Source: Ectocarpus siliculosus (Eukaryota > Sar > Phaeophyceae > Ectocarpales > Ectocarpaceae). From it: 33,407 nt of DNA. Numbering within the stretch: the first letter of the stretch is position 1; each line of letters opens with the position of its first letter. Shown here piece by piece: positions 23,501 to 32,500 of this stretch. Location of the stretch: contig FN649734.1 of assembly GCA_000310025.1 (NCBI GenBank), positions 1,140,070 to 1,173,476 of the forward strand, in the 5' to 3' direction. The notes under the pieces are model-generated. The model saw only the letters and a program-made list of their open reading frames with translations. It ran no database searches and had not been told where the DNA came from. The translations under genes were made by a program, and so were the position numbers.

Positions 23501-26500
23501 AGCTCGAACGTCCCCCAACGGATCTCAAGCCTACCGCCCCACCACCTGGATGTTCGTACCCCATCGACGATGACAGGTGTACGAGTTCTCCCTGAACATT
23601 AGCAAGGGAACGGCAGAATCTGATGTGGTCTACGGCGTCTTTCGTTCAGACTCCGCGACCGTCCAAGTTCGAGTAAGTCGTGGTGATTCATCTAGGGGGG
23701 GTCACCTTCACCTCTTGCAAGCGATTCGGATCGAATGATTGCTGTCGCACGTTCGAATGTGCGTGATCTTGTGCGTTTTCAAGTCAATAGCCCGAGGATC
23801 AACAACTTAAATCACTTCACTTCGTTTAAGCGGGATTCCACTTTTCACGGGAGTCTACGCCGAGAAGGCAATGGCTTCGTCAGTGTACGTGCTCCCATCT
23901 CCTATTCTTTTGTCTGGTGGCGTCTCAAGGTCGTTTCCTTCGAGGCTCCTGAGGTGGTCGTGGCTGCTAAAAATGATGCAGAAAAGGTGGACCCCACGCA
24001 GAAGGTCGTCATATACGGCGGCGTGGTTGAGCAGTCCACAGCAGTGGAATATTTTTGGACACAGGTGGGATGCAAGACGTTATCGAAGTCAGGGTGGTGC
24101 TTGCGCTGGCACTGGCGACCCAGCTCTGATCGTATTCCTTCGTAAATTTACTTTCATAGCATCACGTTTTGCTCGCGATCGAGCAACAACAAGAATCACC
24201 AGCAAATTGTGTTTTTTTCTTTCTCGTGCAACTAATAGCTGCTTGCGGTGCAAAATCCCTTCATGGTTGTTGTCAGAGGGGTTAACGGAGCACCTGCGGG
24301 GTGAGTACGCTGAACCACACAGTGATGCCGATGTCAAGACGTCAATCACTCAAGGCGTGCTGTCATAAAATTGTTGGACTCGTGGGATTGCGTTGGTTGT
24401 CGGGACGTGTCTGCAAACCCTGTCCAGGTGAACGGTGACTTGGACCTCGCGACGGCGGATTGGAGTGATTTCTTCACCAGCACCCAGACTGGGTGAGATG
24501 TCATCGAAGTATGTGTGCTGTTTGATTGAGTGCTTGATGGACATCATTCTCACGCTGATTGGCGGTGTAAATCATCGGAATTCGTTCGGATTCCTGCTCA
24601 AACGCAGTGCCTCGGTGTGATGCCACCGGCCGTGTGTATCCAACGTTCGTAGGCCTGACAACAGGCAAAGGATTTTCAGGATGCATTCGTCGGTCCTGGG
24701 TGAGGTTTGGGGCTCTCTTGAAAATGACAACCCTCGCAAAACCCCACCATATCAATTGCAGGGCCATTCTTGTGGCCAGGCCGCACGTACTGACGGGTGG
24801 GTCGTCTTACACGTTCCGTCTTTCAGCGGTGGACACCGCTTCCGGAGAAACAGGTACGCAATCGAAGGTGGTGTACGGGGATGCGTCACCCTAACACGAG
24901 CTCAGCTGTTCATCGTAATGCTGGAGGCGAGTTGCAACGCAAAAAACACTCGCCGTCACTGATCGGCCTTCGAAGTCGCACCGATATTGTTGCGCGTGCG
25001 GTGATATACACCTTTCAGGCTTTGCGGAGATGTATTTCGATGTGAACGCACCCCCGTCGGGTGGATACGTCGAAGCGACCCCAAGGGCAGGGGTTGCAGC
25101 CATCGACATGTTTTCTCTGGAGGCTTTGCTATGGGAAGATGACATCGGAGATCTTCCGTTGAAAGTCTCCTTCTTCTACGTCGCGGGTCAGGTCAGCCGA
25201 GCAATAACCGAAAAGAGTCATACTGGGGAACCATTCCAATCGTTTGAAGGGACGATCTCAAATGGTGTGTAATTCATCGTTTCGTCGGTTTCTGCACATT
25301 TTTTTGGTCATGCGCCAGTCTATTCCTGGAAACTATTGTTGCACTTTCGGGCGCAAAAAACAGCGGCGTAACGAGCCCCATTCGTACGCGTCCGTGGGTG
25401 TGTCATGTTCATCACAACACGGCCAAGCACAATACGGCAACGTCTAAGGCGTTGCGCCACATGGTTACCAGAATCCGAGGGGCAAACACATGCAGAAAAA
25501 ATACGCATAGACCCACAATACTGCCAATTTGATCCCCTCCAGGACGAAACGGGAAGACAGCGCAGCTTGTCGCTGTATGAGGTGGAGTCTGTCGAGTGGA
25601 ACGGGCCCCTACCTGTAGGTTCGGCAGCTGACAACTACACGATGACCATCATAGGTAAGAACAATTCGGGGATTGAACGAGGACCATTTCGATCTGTATC
25701 TCATCACCAAATGAGGGGGATGGGACCCGAATCCAATATCCAGCACTTTACTCCCGAATGCGGGCTGTAACACGCACCGTTTCGGTTTGTAATTCGCCGC
25801 AATCGAGGAGGTGGGACACCCGAAAAAAACACCTAGCACTCGTACATGCTCGAGCTCAAACTGTACGCCCCAAGTTCACCATGACTGTGTTTTGGGTTGC
25901 CATCGCGGCTTGCAACCTCGTCCCGGCTTGACGAATCCGAGTAGAACCTAGTGCCAGTGATTCTTGTTTTCGTTTGAGCGCTTGCTATTTACACGGACGT
26001 TTCACGGTTGTTTCGCAATCATTGGTGCTCCGAACTCATACCCTCTAAAGGTCACATTTCTGATAAATACGGTGCCACAGAAACATCATTCTATGATGGG
26101 TCGGGGCAGCCACTCTTCGTGCATGTGACAGCATGGACAGCCTCTTCGAACGGTTTGGTGAGACGATCTGTGGAGGGGATTGACCCTTGAGGTTGCAGAG
26201 CATACGACGTGCAGCATGTGGTGGACTGAAAACGGGTCTTGACTGCTCTGATGGACGGGACAAGGCTGTTTGAGGGGGTGGGGATCGGTCGTCTTAAAAG
26301 TTTCAAAATATTTCGATGATGCTTGACTCTGAATAATGCAACTGCATGCAGTGTCTGTTCGCAAGACACAATCAAGTTCGGAGTGCCATGACTCGTGTTT
26401 CCTGACGCAAACCCCTGGTCAGTCGCTGATGGATGAATATACGGCCGCGGCTAGCGTGACGGAAGACGTTCCAGGGGAAGCAACGTCAATTGTCAGAGCG

Positions 26501-29500
26501 TTTGCCTCCCTGCTCATGGTCGAGATCAACAACAGTGCCGCGGCTTCACCTACTGAAGCACAAGACTTTCAGGTGAGGGTTACGGTGCGTCAATATGATA
26601 ATGTGCCTCAAACACATAGCTTCCCCAAACAACCGTGGCTATATCCAGTTCCAAACCTGGAACTTCTGATGAATGCGATGTGGGCCCAAGTTATCGGCGC
26701 AGTTACACGATTATTTGGAAAACGCCTAGTTGTGTATGCGAAACATCCTCAACTCAACGGACGGACTAGTGAAAACGTTGGCTCTATCCCTGTCTCCCGG
26801 TTACTATCAAGGCCAACGCCGCAGACGGAAAATAAAGATTGAAGAATATACTGCTCCTGGGTGGCCATCCTCCTGTCGCACCCCGACTGATACGACACAT
26901 TTACCGCTGGCAACTAGACCAAAAGAACGACAAGCACGCATAGGCACCATCATCATGAAGGTGCAGCACACAAAACAAATAACTCACCGAGTGTCCAGCG
27001 GCGGTGCTTTCCGGGCTAAGGGTAAAGCTGGGCATAGATCGTGCGGCTTACCCTACACCAATATTCTGAGCTCGAAGGAGACGTAAATATATTCTGCTTT
27101 TCCACACCTTTTATCTGATGCGAGACTATGTACTCGAAGGGACATTTCTACTGCACCAAGAATACTCTTCTTTGGCAGCCGTTGGCATTAACCAGGAGGT
27201 TCGTGCGGGTGGGCGTAATGCACGATTGGCAGTGTTTTGGGGGCGACTCCAGGAGCCCCTTGCAAGGCGATGTACCCGTTCTAACATTGGCCCAGAGGTT
27301 TTTTTTGCAATGTCGTTTGGCACGAGGTTTCATCTACAATCAAACAGATCGATGCCGTTGCTGTTCTCACTTCCCGCCGCAGACCTTCGTGGCCACCATG
27401 ATTGATGCAACCGTGCACGAATCCACTGTGTTGGACTACTCGACTACAACGGCGGGGGCTATTCTAGACACAATGGCCATTCTGTCGAGCAGCGAAAAGG
27501 CATTGAACACGGATTCGCAGGTAGGTGTGCGTTATTTGGTGTGGAATTTTGGCCTCGAGGGCGAACGTGGGTTGGACCGGTTGGGACATGGTTGTACAGA
27601 GCCGTGGCGATTCTTATCTCACTTGTACGTAGTCGTGGAGGATGTAGGTGACATTGCGATGAACACATGATTACGCTGAGATCGCTGACGGTGTTGCATG
27701 CGCTCAGGCAGCCATATTGGCGTCTTCAGCCTCCATTCTGGACACAGCAGTCGGGGAAGGCTACTGGAGCTCCGGCATGTCCACCTCTTCTCTGCAGGTG
27801 TTGGACCAGGTGATCGGGGCGTACGACACGTCTTTGGACACCATCGTCGGAAGCGACCTAATGGGCCAAGACGCCGCCAATAAGTGAGCATCGAAGCGTG
27901 CTACAGTGCACCACGGTGCTTTCTTGTGATCTCTGCCGGCTAGTCCCTGATCCTGCTGGCGTTGTTTCAATTGATATGAACGTTTCCATGAATGCGTGTG
28001 TTGCGTGACGCCCGGTGCCGCATAAACAAGTTTGACGGCCATCGTTCAGTCCATGGGGCTCCTAATGGAGGCCGGAATGGAAGATGGCGAAGATGTGATG
28101 ACAATCGAGAGTGACCACGTACAAGCTAGCTGCCTCATCACTTCAAGGACGGGGAGCTTGAGTTTCGACGCTGGTGAGAGCTTACACTCGCACAACTTCC
28201 TTGAACAACGAATACTTCCTTGTGGAGTGTGAAGGATCCAACCGATTGGACGATTCTCTTCGATACCGGTGAAAAACAGAAAATGCAAAAAAATAAGTAC
28301 GCGCTTGTTGTCCTGTATTTCCGTAATGAAAGGAACATCATCGGTGTCGTTCGAGAACGGCGTCATTGGTTCTCCATCGCCGCCATCCACGAGGAGACGA
28401 ATGACTCCTGAAATGGACGAGGGGTCGAAGTGCAAAGCAGGCGGATGTGGTTCATCGACAAATCGCAGGCGAAGGCCATCCTCTCGTCGCCTAAGTACTG
28501 TTTCCCCGGCATCTACATCAACCGTGCTCGTCACAAACCAGCTCTTCAATGCTGTTAGCCGGCCGTCGGCCCTCGTCAACGGGGGGATCACACAAATCAG
28601 GGTTTCAAGTACCGATGACGGAGAGGTGTGTCAAGTCAGTCATCGAGAGAACATGTAGTCTGTGCCTGCTTGCAACATGCTTTCAATGTCAGGTCAGAGG
28701 CAGTTCGGCCCAACCGGATCTCCGCAGAGTCAGACAAGCAACACACGTTGATCGTGGTAGCAACGACAGCCGAACGTGCTAGCATTAGGGATCATTTCGT
28801 TCATTTTCCCTTCTAGGCCGATGTTTCTACCTTATCAGCAAAACTGCGACTTACCATGCACGTTTAGCCTTTGCGTATGCAGCCATCCTGTGTGGAGTTG
28901 CGTGGGGGTGCCGTGTCTTCTGCCACCCTACTACTTGATCTGAACATGGTTTTTCGTACTCGGTGTTAGCGGAAAAGACGATTAGCGAAATGTGTGGGTT
29001 TCTGTCGGGGGTGTTGCTTCTTTCGTGGGTGTGGTATACGGAGTGTTTGCCACGCAACCACCAACATCATAAGGTGTCACGCGTTGTGAAGTCAGGTTGC
29101 CGGGCATTGCTAGTTGTCTTCCGTTTGCCATGCATACCATTAGAAGAGGACCGCATGTACCACCTGGGTTTCACCACGCAACCAGTTACTTCGCTGGCCC
29201 TCATGTCTTGCCTGCCTGCTTGCCGATCATCTCCACCCTTCAGGACATCGCGTTGGCAGGCCCGGTGCAGCTGACAATGAGGGCGTCAATGACATCGAGT
29301 GCTCTACTCCCGTCGTGTTCATACTACAACGAGGAAACCGGCCTCTGGGATTCAGAGGGTCTCGCTATTGGCGCAGTTGCTGTCCCGATCGACGCGGGCG
29401 ACAGCGCACTGGATGTCCTCGTGTCCTGCGTGACGTTTCACCTGTCGGACTTCGGTGTGGCAACCACAGAAATCGAGACCGTCTTCCAACCGGTGACGTT

Positions 29501-32500
29501 GGTGAGCTTTGGTGTTGATTTGTGACATTGTGAACGTTTGTGATCTCGATTCAAGTTTTCCACGTTGTCTTGTACCATGCCCAAGAAAACGTCGGTGCCT
29601 CCCATGATTGAGCCGGGAACGGCGTGCCGCAGCTAGCGTTGGCCCTGCAGCATCGTCTATTCGGCACCCCAAGCGTAGTGTGCCTTGCCTGAGCTCGCAC
29701 CTTTCCCAGGAGCACGTGTAGGATACAAGTACATCTGCTCATCTGTAGCGGGCAAAACAATCATAGACTATTCCCACAATGATGCATCCCTACCCCCCCG
29801 CATGGTTTTGGTCAGGGGGCAGGCCTCAGTGTCGTCAGTGGAAGGGACATGACCGTGTGGGGACTTGTGCTGACGGTAGGCGCCTTGATCCTTTTGGGCA
29901 TCGTCTGGAGCGTCTCCAGGATAGCAGATCATCGTTCGAAAACGGCCGAAAAGCTTCAGACAAGGGCCTACGACCACTACATCGAAACAGGACATGTGAG
30001 TGTTAAGTATACCACCCTCTCAGCAGTACCACAACATACCCGAAGTTGGTGGCCAAGTCTGGCCACAGCTGTCTCTGATTGCGACTGATGTGTGCCGGGG
30101 TAGATTATCCTCTCCCCAGCCTTGCGTGTACATACGTACATACACACGGGTGACGCATTGGTCACACGTCCAGAGAACACAGAACACAACTCAGCGGGGC
30201 GGGCGAACACGTCAAGCCTGCACACACTCCGCCGTGTTTTATTGTAACCCGTTGAGGTGTAACCTCGCCCGTCACACTGTTTGGGTCCAATTTGGGCATA
30301 CGTTCGTTTCCCTCGACTGCTCTGTCCGCACCAGCCCCAGCGGCTACCGACTTTGGAAGATATCAAGGACTTGAAACAGACGCTAGAGAGGAAGCACAAG
30401 AGAAGACGGAAAAGACGGGATGAGTCATTTGCAGGATACCTTCGACGGAAGTTGTTCCAACGGTGAGACTACTTTGTTCAACGGTGTGTCATGATAGCTA
30501 TGTGTTGCGGATGACGTTAACGCCGCCTTGCGCTACTTCACGATCGGTAGAACGTGGGGAAGGTGTGTCTCGATGACCTTTCTAGGTATGGCCTTGTTGG
30601 GGTTTCATGCGTAACGGTATGGGTGATGCTAATAGAGTCAGTTGGTCGTCGATTTGAGCGGCATGAAGAAAGTGTACCCGTCCCTTCCTCACCCTTGTGC
30701 ACGAGGGCCGAGATACTTCCGGTGACGCAAACGACACTGTTTAGCATTTCGCTGGGAGGGGTTAGCGGCGAGACATCGGCCATAGACGGTCGTCCGTGCC
30801 GGTGCTTCTAGTTAGGGTTCATGGGTAGGGAGACACAAGCCACCCGAGCCAAATGATACACTACTCATCGAATGTTCCGCATGCCTTTCTCCTCAAATCG
30901 TATCAGAACTCGGTCCTGGCTTCAGTTGATCTGGGCACTGCTTAAGCATGTGCTTTTCTTCCACCCTTGGGCTGGGATAATTGCGCCATCTGGAACTCAT
31001 TTAACTCTCACCAGGGCACAGGTAGGAACAGTGACCTGGAGCGAAAAAAGACTGCGTCACGATCCGAGTGCGCCATTAAGTACTTCTGCGTCCTCATGGG
31101 ACTAGGGGTACCGTAGCGGTCACGGCCTAGATCCGGATGCTAGGAGGGGGTAATCATGGCCCCAGATATTATCATCCACCTTTGAGTGCTAAACGCGACT
31201 TGTTGCTCAGCGAAGGCGACACAATGAATCGCTTAACAAGATCGACATCCAGAAGATACTTTATCACTACACGCCCCCTCATGCCCCGCACTCAGACCGG
31301 ATGCTTACGTTGCATCGATCTCATACCCTTTGCTTGCTTTGGCAGCTTTCATTGTTGATATTTACACAAGTGATGGTCATCATGATGCTTTCCGCTGCCG
31401 TATCTGGAAACGCCACCAGCCCAGAGGTTGAATACGTGCAGGTCTTGGTCAGGTGAGATGGAGGAATTCTACTTGCCGCCCATCATATATTGCCGAAAAC
31501 GGCCGATGGATGCCGTGGCCGCGAGAGATACTAATCCCGCTTTCGGTGTGTCATGTGTTGCTAGATGGTCCAGATGCTACACAATATCGTAAGCAGCTGC
31601 GCACCAGATCCTGCGTGCGTGCTTCAATCTGCAAAGATTCCTGTTGGAACAGGTCCACGGTCGCACCATGTCGATATTACCGCAGCCGATGCAAATCGAT
31701 GGGACATAATGCCTTCCTTTGTCACTGCTTTCTGCCCAACCATTTGCTCTTCCAGCTTAGCGGCGACGCTACCGGCCTCAATTATCGTTCCACGGGCGTT
31801 TGCTGCCTCGGCTACACCACCTCCTTCGGTCACCGCGAAACGCAATTGGTTGCAGGTGGGTACGTCACATGGTTGACGGTCGGTTCTATCAGTCTGCAAC
31901 ACTCGAAGCTATTAACATCGTAAACTCAAGATATGTCTTCTCGTTAAACCCTGTCCCTAATGCCACCTGTCTCACAACACCCCGACATAGGTCGTCGCGG
32001 ACGCAAAAGGAAAATACCAAGCTTCGAAGCCAATTCTATCAGCGGAATACGGCAGCAAGTCAAGGTGTGTGATGATGATTTACCTAAAGATCAAAAATGT
32101 GTCACGCAGTAATGGACCATGGCCGGTTTCGCAACTATGTAGGCTAGTAGTGGCGGCAGATTTCAACTTTCAGGAAATATGGAAATATGGATCTTGTCTA
32201 GTTTATGCCAGACTCGTCACCAGCAGTTGGTCAGTTCGACCAAAACCCCTCGCTCTAGCCCAACATCTTGTCTCTCGTTTAACCACACAACCCGTTGTAA
32301 TTGTCTGATGGTCGCTGTCGGATTTATTTCCGACGTCGTCGGGTACAAGTACGTGGGTTCACGTTCCCTGTATCGCGGGCAACCCTAGAGTGAGACCGGC
32401 GGTAACCGTTAGGCTTTGCTTCAAATGTGCAACGTTTCTGCCAGAGAGCGCCTGATGATCTCACATATCAAACATGTCTGCGGTCGAGAACCGTGTACGG

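Noticed and set aside
28046-28591. 181-codon open frame on the minus strand
   Set aside because: It is the antisense shadow of two exons (28031-28173 and 28333-28625) whose + strand frames join in phase and fit the GAIN region.
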